From Podospora bellae-mahoneyi (Eukaryota; Ascomycota; Sordariomycetes; Sordariales; Podosporaceae): a stretch of DNA of 64,000 bases. The notes beneath the pieces are model-generated. The model was not told the DNA's origin and did no database searches. It saw only the letters and a list, made by a program, of their open reading frames with translations. The position numbers were made by a program, and so were the translations under genes. Of the stretch, positions 41,265 to 52,341 are shown in pieces. The DNA is taken from positions 2,666,001 through 2,730,000 of the forward strand of contig NC_085886.1 in the NCBI RefSeq assembly GCF_035222275.1, in the 5' to 3' direction. Position 1 is the first letter of the stretch, and each line of letters begins with the position of its first letter.

Positions 41265-43340
41265 TCACAACTTACTCCCCCTCTCCGGCCTCGAAAGCGC
41301 CCCACTCATCATGTACATCTCCTCCTGCCTCTCCGGCGCCCTTCCAAACAACACCGCCTCCCGTCCCCCCTTCGTCCCCCACCACGCCACCCCGATAGCG
41401 GCCCTCTCAACGTCCATCTCCCCACTCACCAACACCTCCCAGAACCTCCTCTTCACCACTTCCCTCAACGCAGAATCCCTAATCTCATTCACCGCGTGAG
41501 CAGCAAGCGTCATCCAATCCTCAAAGATATCCAACTGCAAAAACGGCAACGCATCAATCAACGTCAAAACAAGCGTACTCTGCTCCGACATCGGCTCCTG
41601 AGCCTCCAGGGGATCAGCAGCCGGCGGCGGCGGAAGCGGTGCCTGCCCATTAGGATCCTGTCCAGCAATACTAGCTCGGTAGCGGACCATCTCAAGGAGT
41701 GTCTCCGCCAGCTGTGGATGACTGGCGGCAATAGGGAAGGGGGGTGATAAAATCTGCATGACTGTTTTGAATGCTAGACGGAATTGCCGTGGGGAGATGT
41801 GCTTGGGAAATGAGGAAAACAAAGTTTCTGCGTAGAATGGGACGATCTTGACGGTGATGGGTGCGTTGTGCGGGCATGATAAGACCGACAAAACCGCGCT
41901 GTGGGCTGACTCGAACAGCTCCATCATCCGAGGTGATAGGGGCGCTGCTGCGTTGGTGAGGTAGGTGATTGCCGGCTGGATAATCAACTTGTCGCACGCT
42001 TCTGGTGGGAGGTGGAGTGGTAGGTGTTCGGCTACGTTGAGGTAGAACAAGTCGAGTGTGCGGTGGAGGGGATGGAAGGGGATTGTGCCTTCGGTGTTTG
42101 GTTTGATTTCCTCCAGGAACGCTGCTGAGGCATCCCCGAAGCGGGAGAGTGTGTCGAGGGAGGTTAGGTAGGTGAACTGGTACACCTGGAAGGAGTCGCT
42201 TCCGTTCCTCGAAGAGATAAAGTAAAGGTTTCGAAGGGTGTGTAGTGTCTTGGCGGCCACCACTGGCGCCACATCGTGCTTCTTGAGGCGCCAGTCAAGA
42301 AGACTGCGGGCCACAACGGCTTGCGAGACGGCGACGATGGCATACATGACTTTCTTGAGGAAGCTCCAGAGCCCCTCCCATGTCCCTGATATGGTTTCTG
42401 GGGTGAGGTAGATGCTTTCCTCGGAGATCTCCAGCTCAGAAAGCTTGTTGTTTACTTGCCAATGCTGAAACAGCTTCCCCGTAAACGCGATCAAGTCATC
42501 CTGAAGCTGGAGGATTACTTGGGAATCCCGAGCATTCTGAATGGCGTACCCCAGCAACCTCGAAAGGGGGCCCAGGCCAGACACCAATGGCTTCTTCTCC
42601 AGCTGGGTGATATGGAGGTATGACGGCGAGTTTGGTTCCCACGTGAACCTTTCCACAGCTTGTCGAACATCGATATCAACGGCGCCAAGAAAATACCCAT
42701 CCTCAAGACCATCAGCACCAAGCATGGCCGTCGTCGCAGCCGGGATCAGAGCATCGCAGTTCAACGAGGCGCGTGATGACTCCGACAGCAAGGAAAACGT
42801 AAAGTTGAGCGCCAAAGTGACAGGTCCAGCAGGCGCTTGCGGGACTGGTTCATTCTTCCTCAGCGCAAGATTGGCAGCCGTGACAACAGCACGCTCAACC
42901 GTCCGGCGCATCCCTCCGCTTAACGAATTCCGGTTCCCGCTCTCCATCCCCATCAACACACCGGTAAATACCAAAAGATGCTGCCATCTGTTTGATTGAC
43001 CGTCGGCTCCCTTCAGAACCGCTGCTGCCCATGCGTCACTGCCCAAGCCACCACCCGCCCGCGGACCCTTGTGTTTGGCGTTCTCAAGCTCGTTCCGGCG
43101 CACGTGAATGGCGGCTGAGTTAAAGATGCTGATGACCCGATAACATGTGCGCATGGCATCCGGACGGCCCCATATTGCCGGCGCAATCAATAGTTGTGAG
43201 GTGAGCAGCGAAAGATTCAGGGGATTCGAAAGGTTGGTCAACAGCGCCGTGGTTGACCCGTAAATCTGCTCGGTGCGCGCATCGTCGTGAACGTCTTGGT
43301 AGAGCTCCAGGACCTTGGTCAGTAGGCGGTCGATAGACAT
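41265..43340 (-). CDS. PEX8: Peroxin 8, intraperoxisomal import factor
   Basis: This intronless gene encodes 691 residues with ATG at 43340. It is helical throughout with repeated Leu-rich helices, a Pro-rich insert near residue 580 (PLPPPPAADP), and a C-terminal GSKL. The length and the -SKL ending fit the filamentous-fungal PEX8 family. An N-terminal RLLTKVLEL resembles a PTS2 nonapeptide but has Glu where His/Gln is required. Pex8 sits on the lumenal face of the peroxisomal membrane, binds the cargo receptor Pex5 and links the docking and RING complexes. The assignment rests on overall recognition, since the family lacks sharp motifs. It diverges from the TMEM170-like gene. Confidence 0.8.
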   Translation of the reverse strand: MSIDRLLTKVLELYQDVHDDARTEQIYGSTTALLTNLSNPLNLSLLTSQLLIAPAIWGRPDAMRTCYRVISIFNSAAIHVRRNELENAKHKGPRAGGGLGSDAWAAAVLKGADGQSNRWQHLLVFTGVLMGMESGNRNSLSGGMRRTVERAVVTAANLALRKNEPVPQAPAGPVTLALNFTFSLLSESSRASLNCDALIPAATTAMLGADGLEDGYFLGAVDIDVRQAVERFTWEPNSPSYLHITQLEKKPLVSGLGPLSRLLGYAIQNARDSQVILQLQDDLIAFTGKLFQHWQVNNKLSELEISEESIYLTPETISGTWEGLWSFLKKVMYAIVAVSQAVVARSLLDWRLKKHDVAPVVAAKTLHTLRNLYFISSRNGSDSFQVYQFTYLTSLDTLSRFGDASAAFLEEIKPNTEGTIPFHPLHRTLDLFYLNVAEHLPLHLPPEACDKLIIQPAITYLTNAAAPLSPRMMELFESAHSAVLSVLSCPHNAPITVKIVPFYAETLFSSFPKHISPRQFRLAFKTVMQILSPPFPIAASHPQLAETLLEMVRYRASIAGQDPNGQAPLPPPPAADPLEAQEPMSEQSTLVLTLIDALPFLQLDIFEDWMTLAAHAVNEIRDSALREVVKRRFWEVLVSGEMDVERAAIGVAWWGTKGGREAVLFGRAPERQEEMYMMSGALSRPERGSKL

Positions 43341-43754
43341 GGCGGGTTGCGGTCGACCGGAACTTGGATTAATTCATAAGAGAGACGGGGAAACAGTCCA
43401 ACTCTGAACAAGCAGCACCAATAGTGAGAAGAACAATGAGCGAATCGACAGAATTACAGTTTGATATTGAAAAGGCAGTGATTCTACAAAAGTCGAGGGG
43501 CAGGCGCGCGCGCTCGGCATCAAAGGTGCGCCGCGCCTGGGGGTGTCGTCGGTGCCGAGGCATATGCTTATAGCCGGGTTATGCATTAACCAAGCTCGCC
43601 CAGCTCTGCCTTGTTAGTGCCCCGACGCGCTGAACTCAGCACCAACCACCATCTAATAACTACGGGGGCTCAGCTGCAGCTTGATCCACCAGCGATACTG
43701 ATATCCATTCCTGCAACGGACGACACGGCCGGAACTTGGCGCTGCCTGGTCGCG
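43341..43754. promoter_or_regulatory. Bidirectional promoter, PEX8 / TMEM170-like
   Basis: Only 414 bp separate the two start codons. The middle contains a GC-rich GCGCGCGC segment (43504-43511). No specific site is claimed. Confidence 0.5.
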
Positions 43755-44297
43755 ATGGACCGCATATCGTGAGTTTGCCCCCTGAATGCTGTCTATCGTT
43801 GCCAGTATCCTAACCTGACCATGCAGTCGCCATATCCGACGCGATGCTCCTCCTCCAGGCTATACCCAACCGCCGTTCCCGTCCCTGTTCTGGCCGCCCC
43901 AGGACTCCAAGGTCGCGCTCTACGAACTCGACGACATCTGGAAGTTTACGCTTTACTGGACCCTCATCCTCTATGGCCTGTTTCATCTTGGTGCCGTGGG
44001 TGTAGCCGTGTTGATGCAGATCGGCAAGAGGAGGTCTACCTGGAAATATCTCTGGATTGTGCCCCTGATCTATGCTTTTATCGCTGCGTGCGAAGCTGTC
44101 ATAGCCGGCAGTGTTGTTGGGCTGATGTCGGTTTCCCTACTATTGCTGGTCAGGGTGTATATGCTGATGTTTGCAGGGTCGGTGCTGGCTATCTTGCTGG
44201 AAACTTCACCATGTCGACCTGGGTTCCGTTTGTATGGGGCTGGGTCAACGTCTTGGTGTTGCTGGTCGCGTCCTTCAGAATCCAGGGCGGTCTGTAA
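43755..44297 (+). CDS. TMEM170-family ER membrane protein
   Basis: Three exons, 43755-43768, 43827-44126 and 44177-44297, encode 144 residues. The protein reads MDRISRHIRRDAPPPGY, then FWPPQDSKVALYELDDIWKF, three membrane helices (LYWTLILYGLFHLGAV, LWIVPLIYAFIAACEA, WGWVNVLVLLVASF) and ends FRIQGGL. The blocks LYELDDIWKFTLYW and MSTWVPFVWGWVN are the TMEM170 signature. In animals, TMEM170A shapes ER sheets and the nuclear envelope, and the fungal role is unknown. The second intron is only 50 nt with an unusual GTCGGT donor, and the same hexamer follows the acceptor. Confidence 0.85.
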
Positions 44298-44929
44298 CTG
44301 GCGCCGAGACAATGGCTTTTGCGCTTCCTGGGCTTGAGTAACACTCTTTGTCTGGGTTTGACAGAGTCAACAGTAAGCCCAGTCAATGGTCATGACAAAC
44401 ACAACAAGAGAGAGACCAGAAAAGCTTGCGCCTGTTTCAATGGATAGGTGCTTCAGTGCTCAGGACGTTGAAGTTGAGACAGCTCCATTGATTTATGCAG
44501 CATGAGAGATCCCAGCTATTGCGTCATAACGGGGTTCCACCCCTGTATGGTGGGGGCGCTCTAACATGCCTGCCGGCGCCCCAGATCTTCAGTTGACAGG
44601 GCAGAGACGCGATCCGACACTCAGAAACTCAGAAGCTTGACAGGCGACGATCCAGCCAAATCCTCAAAGACGAAGAGAAACAACAGCGAGTTCAACAATA
44701 CTTGCGCTACAATACTAGCAATCACACCGGGGAATGGGTTAGGAGAAGAAAGCGCACAGCAAGGGCCTTTGTTTGCACGAGGCTTCCAAGCTGCCTTCTT
44801 CCGAGCCGCACCGCTTTCAGATGGAGAGTACATACCGAGCATGGGCGCCTGACAGGCAAGTCTATAATTGCCTGATATTCTCCAACCCGTTTCAACCACT
44901 TTGTCCACCTCGACCTCTGCATCAACGCC
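44298..44929. other. Intergenic between TMEM170-like and STE14
   Basis: About 630 bp that hold the 3' UTR of the TMEM170-like gene and the STE14 promoter. No gene recognised. Confidence 0.5.
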
Positions 44930-45847
44930 ATGGGGGAACCCAAGCGCGCAACCCTTCACACGACCGAGCTCAACGGTCAGGCGCCATCGCGCAAGGTCAC
45001 AGGCCGTAGTTCGACGACCTCTTCGACAAGCTTACAAAGAAAAATCCATCCTGTCGAACGTGCCAAGACCACCGAGGAGGATCCCAAAGCTGACTCTGAA
45101 AATGACAGCGCTCCGGCCTACAACAACCCAGACCGTCTCTACTATCCTCGACAGCCCAAGTCTCTCGCCGGGATCGCCGTCCGCTCCTTTTGCCTCGGAA
45201 TAGCCCTCACGATTGGCATCTCGAGCACGCTCTACATCCTCCTCTTCACCTCCTCCCCACTCTGGCGCCTGCCCTTTTTTCTCGCTTCCCTCTCCACCTT
45301 TCACTTTCTCGAATTCTGGACCACGGCCGCGTACAACACCCGAGCAGCCGAGGTTTCGTCCTTTCTCCTCACGGCCAACTGGCCCGGCTACGCCATCGCC
45401 CACTCCTTTGCCACGCTCGAATGCCTCGTCACCAATGTGTTTTTTCCAAACGCACAGTGGGCGCCGTTTCACATTGGGATACTTGTTTGTGTGGTTGGCT
45501 TTGCCTTGACAGTGATTGGACAGACGGTCCGCACGGTGGCCATGTGCCAGGCTGGACCTAGTTTCAACCACTTGATTCAGCACCAGCGGAACGCGGGCCA
45601 TGTGCTGGTGACGAGCGGGATATACGCGGCGTTCAGACACCCGAGCTACTTTGGGTTCTTTTGGTGGGCGCTGGGGACGCAGCTGACGATGGGGAACGTG
45701 GTAAGCTTTGTTGGGTATGCGGCAGTGCTGTGGAAGTTTTTTAGCGGGAGGATCAAGGTGGAGGAGGAGGCGCTGGTGAGGTTTTTTGGGGAGGAGTATG
45801 TTGATTATAGGAGGAGGGTGGGGACCAAGATTCCTTTTGTTCCTTGA
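44930..45847 (+). CDS. STE14: Protein-S-isoprenylcysteine O-methyltransferase
   Basis: This intronless gene encodes 305 residues with ATG at 44930 in a good context. A hydrophilic Ser/Thr-rich N-terminal 75 residues is longer than in yeast Ste14. Membrane helices follow (SFCLGIALTIGISSTLYILL, LPFFLASLSTFHFLEFW, FHIGILVCVVGFALTVIG). The C-terminal catalytic region has HVLVTSGIYAAFRHPSYFGF and RIKVEEEALVRFFGEEY followed by DYRRRVGTKIPFVP, the cofactor-binding signature of ICMT. The enzyme methylates the C-terminal prenylcysteine of Ras, Rho and a-type pheromone in the ER membrane. Confidence 0.96.
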   Translation: MGEPKRATLHTTELNGQAPSRKVTGRSSTTSSTSLQRKIHPVERAKTTEEDPKADSENDSAPAYNNPDRLYYPRQPKSLAGIAVRSFCLGIALTIGISSTLYILLFTSSPLWRLPFFLASLSTFHFLEFWTTAAYNTRAAEVSSFLLTANWPGYAIAHSFATLECLVTNVFFPNAQWAPFHIGILVCVVGFALTVIGQTVRTVAMCQAGPSFNHLIQHQRNAGHVLVTSGIYAAFRHPSYFGFFWWALGTQLTMGNVVSFVGYAAVLWKFFSGRIKVEEEALVRFFGEEYVDYRRRVGTKIPFVP

Positions 45848-46118
45848 GGTCGACAGGTTGGTTTGGTAGGGACTTGGAGTTGGGTTAGGTTTGGGTTATT
45901 GGGGGGGGGAATTGGGATTGGAAAATGGGAGAAGGGGGTTGTATCATAGATTATGGTAGGGATAGGGATCAAGAGAATGATTTTTGAGATCAAAGTGGTG
46001 GTTAGTGTATTAAAACGTGTGAATTTTCTCATTTCCATCTACTTGTCATTACTGTCCGGCTATATACAACAGCAACTTATACGACCACTCCCCCCTATAT
46101 AACGGGAAAAGAAAGAAA

Positions 46119-47870
46119 TCAGTGAGGAGCGGGACAAACAGCCTGGACGCTCTGGTGCTGCTGCTGCCTGCTCACGCTCCCGTATTTGGCCTGCCAAGCA
46201 TAAAAGTACATGAGCGCTGCGAACGGCTGTCCGAATATCGTGAAAGAGACCCAAAAGATGGTGTTGCCCAGCAGCTTCCCGCTCGACGACTTTCTTTTCT
46301 CCAGCGGTTGGGTAATTTGGATGAGGGGTAGCTGTAAGAACATGCCCAGAAAGGCGACACCTACTATCCATTAGCATCACGACCTTTGATGGGAGGAAGG
46401 GGGGGTGGGGGTAAAATACCGATGAGGTTGTGAGTAGGTACACCAACCAGCAACTCGTGCAAAACCGCACTCAGGAAAAAAACCGCAAAGCTCGCAGTCT
46501 TGTGCGTGTATCCCCTCGAGCGCATAGGGGAATAGACGTGACGCCGGAAAAACTGATACACTGGCTTGTTCCACGTCCGCCAGTACATCCCCAACCCCTC
46601 ACTATTCCACCACGCTTCGTAAAAACTCCTATCCCCAAACCTTGTGATTTCCGCCAAGGCGTTGAGGAAGGACTGGAATAACGCAAAAAATCCGGCTAGC
46701 CAGATGACGAGGGAGATGGTGCTCAGTTTGAGGAGGCGTTCGATTATACTGAAATAATCCAACGAGGCGATTTTATCGAGCGAGTTGATCAACACCGGGG
46801 TGGCATACTGTGCGGAGCAGAACCATATAAACACCGAGAGGCAGACAACCTCGCCGAGCCGTTTGGCCACAAACACCCAGCGGATTTTGGAGGTGCGGGG
46901 GTAGACGGGTTGGTAAATTAGGGTTGGTGCCCACCAAAAGTAGACTAGATTCGTAAAGGTGATGTTGTTGGGGTAGGGGCACTCCCTATATAGTTCCGGG
47001 AGGGCGTCGAGTTCACCAGTGACGGGGTGGAGGTAGGCGTGGCGGAGGTCGCGGTTGGTGAATGCGTAGCTGGCGGTTTTGAGCCAGACGATGATGGCGT
47101 GGACTTCGGAGAGGGTGCCGATGAGGGGGTGGTGGACGTGGTACCAGACTACGTAGGTCGTCAAAACAAGACAGGTGGTGATGTTGAGGGCGTGGAAGAT
47201 CCAGATGAGGGTCCAGGTGGATTGGAACTTAGAGAGCTGGGCTTCGGTGGGACTGGAGGTTCCTGAAGGGGAGGGTTTGGGTTTTGGGAATAGGGAGCTG
47301 CGGGCTGAGTGGGCGGCTACGAGCTCGATGAAGTAGGCGAGGAAGAGGTGGCAGGGGATGAGGAAGTAGAGGAAGATGCCGATTTGGAGGTCGGTGGGGC
47401 GGAAGTCGTGGCAGTTGAGGCAGATGAGGACGCCATACTGGGGTTTTATGTCAGTCAATGTAGGGGAATCGTTGGCGAAAACCAAGGGAGCCGGCTACCT
47501 TTTGAATGTTTTCAATGACAAGACGGAGGTTGCCAACTACCAGGACAATCACCATGAGGTTGCGAAACCCCAAAAAGCTGGGTGTCTCGGTTGTGTCATG
47601 GCTAAGACATGAGGGTTGCGACTCAGAATGAATGGCTTCGACATGGCGGTACTTTCTGCTGCGATATGATCGTTTCGGTTTCTCTGGTGTTGAAATTGTT
47701 GTTTCCGTGTTGGAATTGCCATTCAATTGGTCCGTCTTTTTCACAACTCCCCCATCCTCCCCTCCTGTTCTGCGAGTGACGCCATTCGCGGGGTCATCAA
47801 GGCGAGTGCCCGTCGCTGTAGCCGTGTTCATCTTGAAATCATTGGTAGGCGATAATGACGCCTGAGACAT
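46119..47870 (-). CDS. Diacylglycerol O-acyltransferase, DGAT1-type MBOAT
   Basis: Three exons, 47870-47499, 47437-46420 and 46360-46119, encode 543 residues. A hydrophilic N-terminus of about 100 residues precedes nine or so membrane helices. Family motifs are YFWWAPTLIYQPVYPRTSKI, RSFYEAWWNSEGLGMYWRTW (the FYxxWWN block), HVYSPMRSRGY and AVLHELLVGVP with catalytic His 451. The pattern fits DGAT1 better than sterol acyltransferases. It makes triacylglycerol from diacylglycerol and acyl-CoA in the ER. The last intron ends in a tandem TAGTAG acceptor; the second AG gives HNLIGVAF and the first would insert one residue. Confidence 0.92.
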
Positions 47871-48932
47871 GAGATTGAAACAAACAAGAATAAAAATGGA
47901 AAATGGTGTGGGTGAAATAAACAGAAGTAGCGAACGTTATAATGTTGAAAGAAGGTGGTGGCGATATAACAAATCAAATCGCCTTTTTGGCTGGTCAGGG
48001 TCCAAGAAACGGTGCGCCACTGGGCTGGTTTTATTTGGCAGAGATGCCGATGGAACTAATTCCTCGGTATGGCACGGAAGGGCCGAGGAAGGAGAAGAGA
48101 ATTGGAAGCGAATGAATGGATCAGAAGCAGGCCGCGAGGACGTGATATCGATGCTTGATGTATGTAATAAGGGGCCAAAGGGGCAGGGTGGGCAGGGCAG
48201 GGCAGGGAAGGGAGCAAAGCTAAGGTAGCTAGGCCCGCAGCAGAACACCGTTGGCTGCTGCAACCGGAGCCTCAAAGTGTCCGTTTATAAGAGAGAAGCA
48301 GTGATGGTGAAGATAGATAACAAGCAACTGGTGGTTGTTTCAAGTCCCAAGTTCTTATCCTGCTGGAGGGTACACCAAGAGCACGAGACATTGTGAGCCA
48401 AGCTCTTACAGGCAGTTCAATAACGAAAGCAGCGTCGACATTGGACGAAGAACGTGAAAAGCTGCAGGCCTGCTTTTAGGTTTGCACATGCAATTCCTGC
48501 AGTCGTCACAACGGTGGGGCATATCATGGCAGGGGTGGTGCTGTCTTGGCGCATGCCAGCCTGCTCCACCAGGGCAAGGAGATGTACCGTGTCTATATTA
48601 CAACCACACTGTGGCATTCACACTTGCTTCGTGCACGGTCCACATGTTAATTGCTTCGCGCCCACCATGGGACGCGACAAAGCCAAAAGCTTCAGAGAGC
48701 TGTTATTTTATAGACAATTCCCAAATTGCACTCAAACACTAGCTCGACTTGTTGCTTGTTCCAACGTCGTCACTACACCCAATCCCATGAGATTACCCAT
48801 CATAGTATAATCTCGACAGAAATCTTACCCAGCTTATCACCAAGGTCTTGTACAGGTCGATACAGGTACTGGTCTCATTCATTGCCGAGTCTCATCGAAT
48901 TCGATCCCGACCATATTGATATTGCCATTGCC
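47871..48932. promoter_or_regulatory. Divergent intergenic region, DGAT1 / PFS2
   Basis: About 1.06 kb between two start codons. A GGGCAGGGTGGGCAGGGCAG repeat (48181-48207) lies on the DGAT1 side. No gene recognised. Confidence 0.5.
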
Positions 48933-51040
48933 ATGGCATATGAGGGCAGAGACCATGGCGAGAAGGGCTTCGGCGGGGGTGGCCATGATGGTCCTATGCC
49001 GCCGAGAGCTCGTGGTCGACGTAAGTTTTCGCCTTATTGCTGCGACTCTAAGTTCTGTTTGCAACTTCCCCCACCCCTGATACATCCTGATACATCGACA
49101 ACATTGATCACCAAGATGACTCGCAAAAAACAGAAACAGAAACGGGCCAAAAAGCTAACAGAACCTCCCTCTCCCCCCCCCAGGTCCTGTAACCGACTAT
49201 GGTGCCACCATTGTCCACTGGATGAGAAACCGCCGGCCGGGATACCAGGGTTCCTACCGTGGTGAGGTTGAGAGACCAAGTGCTAGCTATATTGTCGATG
49301 TCAGTACTTCCACTCTTGTTTCCGGTGCAATAATCAATGCTAATTCCTCCACAGATGCTTCCACCCATTGCCAGAAGATCGAATCCAGCTGACACGGTGC
49401 CAACCAAGCACCTTCACTCCTCCCTCAACAAGATCAAACATCCCGTCAACGTGGTGAGATGGACGCCAGAAGGCAGAAGACTTTTGACGGCCTCTAGCAG
49501 TGGCGAGTTCACGCTTTGGAATGGCACAGGTTTCAACTTCGAAACCATCATGCAGGCTCACGACTCTGCTATCCGCGCCTTAGCCTACTCCCATAGCGAC
49601 GATTGGCTTGTGTCTGCTGATCACGACGGCATGATCAAATATTGGCAACCCAATTTCAACAACTTGGAGAGTTTCCGCGCTCATCAAGATCCTGTTCGAG
49701 ATCTTGCCTTTAGCCCGAACGACACCAAGTTTGTGACCGCCTCGGACGACTCTACTCTCAAGATTTTCGACTTTGCTGCTGCCGCTTCTGAACAGACACT
49801 GACGGGTCATGGATGGGATGCAAAGAGTTGCGACTGGCATCCCACAAAGGGACTGATTGTGTCGGGATCAAAGGACCATCTCGTCAAGCTCTGGGATCCA
49901 AGAACAGGTCGCTGCTTGACCACACTCCATGGCCACAAGAACACCATCACAAAGACTTCCTTTGAGAAGGTACGAGGCCAATGCCTCGCCACGTCTGCCC
50001 GAGACCAAACTGCTCGTGTGTTCGACCTGCGCATGATGAGAGATATTGTCCTCCTCCGCGGTCACGAGAAGGATATTTCCACCCTGACATGGCATCCCAT
50101 CCACCCAAATCTTCTCAGCACTGGCGGCGCCGAAGGTTCGCTCTTTCACTACTTGCTCGACGAGCCCAACACCCCTCCGGGTCACGCGCCCTCCATTGCT
50201 GTATACGACAGCCCCGATCCTCAGTCATGCCCTGCCCAGACTATTTACCCTGCCCACAAGATACCCTATGCTCACGACTTTGCTATCTGGTCGCTCGACT
50301 GGCATCCGCTTGGCCACATTCTAGCATCGGGCTCCAACGACCGCATCACCCGTTTTTGGACCCGCTCTCGACCGGGCGAAACTGAATTCAACGATCGCTA
50401 CCACATTGGCGAAGCCGCCGCTGAGGCCCAAGGCACATGGGATCGCCGTGGGAACCGTCATATGCGTCAAGTCGAAGAAGAACAAGAAATGGAGGATGAG
50501 ATGGACGGCCTTGTCGACCAAAAGATGCCCATCAAGCCACCTGGCATTCCTGGGTTTGGCAACATTCCAGGCCTGCCCATGCAAGGAGTTTCAGCTCTGC
50601 CCGGCCTAGGTCCTCCACCGCCGCCTGGTCTTGCCGGAAGAGGTGCCGGTGTTCCACCCAACTTACCCTTCCCGTTACCAGGACTCCCACCGCCTCCGCT
50701 CCCCGGAATCGATCCCAAGAATCCTCCCGATTTCGCTGCCATTGCCGAGATGATGAAGAAGGCTGGTATTCCACCGCCACCACCTCCCGGCTCGGGTGGT
50801 ATCCCGCCTCCCCCGCCAGGGATGCTTCCGCCTGGCCTCATTCCCCCTCCAGGGTTTCCTCTGCCACCTGGTTTCCCTCCTCCGCCGCCCCATCTGGCTG
50901 CTCAAGCTGCGGCCCAGAATTTTGGTGACGGCGGTCATGGGGATCGTGAGGCGGGCGGCCGAAGACGAGCACCGCTTCCTAGTCAGGAGGAGAGTCTGCG
51001 GATGGAACAGAACCGGGGGCATTATACCAGAGCGAGATAG
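48933..51040 (+). CDS. PFS2: mRNA 3'-end processing WD40 subunit (polyadenylation factor 2)
   Basis: Three exons, 48933-49020, 49184-49299 and 49355-51040, encode 629 residues. Splicing restores the conserved N-terminal block [20 protein letters not shown] and [13 protein letters not shown]. Seven WD repeats follow (for example [60 protein letters not shown]). The C-terminal 170 residues are Pro/Gly-rich ([17 protein letters not shown]). Pfs2, called WDR33 in animals, is a subunit of the cleavage and polyadenylation factor. It contacts Ysh1 and Fip1 and, in animals, the AAUAAA signal. The longest single frame starts only at intron 2, so the two 5' exons are easily missed. Confidence 0.95.
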
Positions 51041-51589
51041 GAAAGGGCCCGGGTGGAGAGGAAGGACAAAGGACCAGTGGGGATTCGTATTTGTATTATA
51101 ATGTTTAAACCAAGCGAATTGATCACATATGCACTCTACAACTTGAGTGTGTTTATGAGAGTCGGGCATTGGGTTCCATCGAGTGCTACATTATTAGACA
51201 GGGTGTGCCTCTTTCTGCTTTGTGGTCGAGAGATTGTTCTGCCGAGAGTACGCACATGATTGCTTTACTGACCTTGTATGAAGTGATGTCTCAAGGCAGG
51301 GTTAGCTTCAACCACATAGAATGAGAGTTTGACTGTGTCAAGGTTGAGTTTTCTCACCCAGCCACAACCCACTTTCTTACCCAGGCGCCTGACTGGAAGT
51401 CTAAACCCGAGATAAAGTTTCTTACGGATAGCATGTTACAAACCCTGAAAGGTGAAAGGCGCGCCACGTCAAATCTTTTGGCTCATCACCACTCTCTTTT
51501 ATTTAAACATCTTCCTTCCATCGAACAGCGATCCATCTCAGCAATAGATCCGACCTGGTTCCAATCCGTCGTGTCAACTTCCCACCAAC
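51041..51589. other. Intergenic between PFS2 and copy H
   Basis: About 550 bp. A TTTTATTTAAAC element (51498-51509) lies about 80 bp before copy H's ATG and could be its TATA box. Confidence 0.5.
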
Positions 51590-52341
51590 ATGGAAGATTT
51601 CCAAACCTCCGATCTCGGTGACATCCCCAAGCTCACAACATGATGCAACGATCACATCAACGAAGCTTGCCGCCTAGCCGGAACACCAGGCGAGCCACCA
51701 GGACCATTTTGGTATCTCCGTTTCAGGTACTGGGTTCAATTTGCCCATGTGGCTCTTCTACGACTTAAGGAGAAAGAGGAGAGAATCCAGAGCTTGGAGA
51801 AACAGTCGAGTGACTCGCAAGCCAGGGCCGAATTATTGGAAGCCGAGCTTCAGAGGTCATATACCACGTTAACCTCGCTCTCCCAGGCTCTCGTCAACGT
51901 TACTTCCTCCGCATCGGAAAATGACAGTTCCTCCTCCACCTCCCTGGAAAAGAACACCAGGGTTGATACGCAGCAATCCACAATCCCCAATCTTGAAGTC
52001 CGTGTGGAAGAACTGGAGGCCTTGGTCACGACTCTTGCTGCTCCGACCCTTTCGCCAGCCCAACTTCCACCGTGCCAACCACACCAATCATGACACCGAC
52101 AACCACGGCAACCAATTCAACTGTGGGTGCGGCAGTAGATGTGGTCCGGTATCTAACCTGCTCGAAAGACTTTTCCCACTTGAGAGACTATCAAAACCAC
52201 ACGTGTGCGGTAGTATGTAATTATATGGCCCAGTGTCTAACCTGCTGGAAAATCTTTTACCCCTTTGGAGGCCACCTCCGTTGGGACGAGCGGGTGAGCT
52301 GCTATGTCTGTGGGCGATCCTTGGGTACAGGGCGTGACTGA
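51590..52341 (+). pseudogene. Copy H: orphan family member with C-terminal Cys clusters, interrupted
   Basis: ATG 51590 opens MEDFQTSDLGDIPKLTT, which matches SDLVDI-x-LTT of copy E. It then meets an in-frame TGA at 51641-51643. The same frame continues with the aromatic motif FWYLRFRYWVQFAHVALLRL, a coil (KEERIQSLEKQSS, VEELEALVTTLAA) and stops at 52093. From 52072 another frame carries VPTTPIMTPTTTATNST, then two Cys-rich segments: YLTCSKDFSHLRDYQNHTC, and CLTCWKIFYPFGGHLRW followed by SCYVCGRSL. These suggest a small zinc-binding module. One stop and one frame change make it a recent pseudogene, unless introns are missed; I see no good splice pair for either. Confidence 0.55.

Noticed and set aside
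41265-43340. PTS2 signal at the PEX8 N-terminus
   Set aside because: RLLTKVLEL has Glu where the nonapeptide needs His or Gln.
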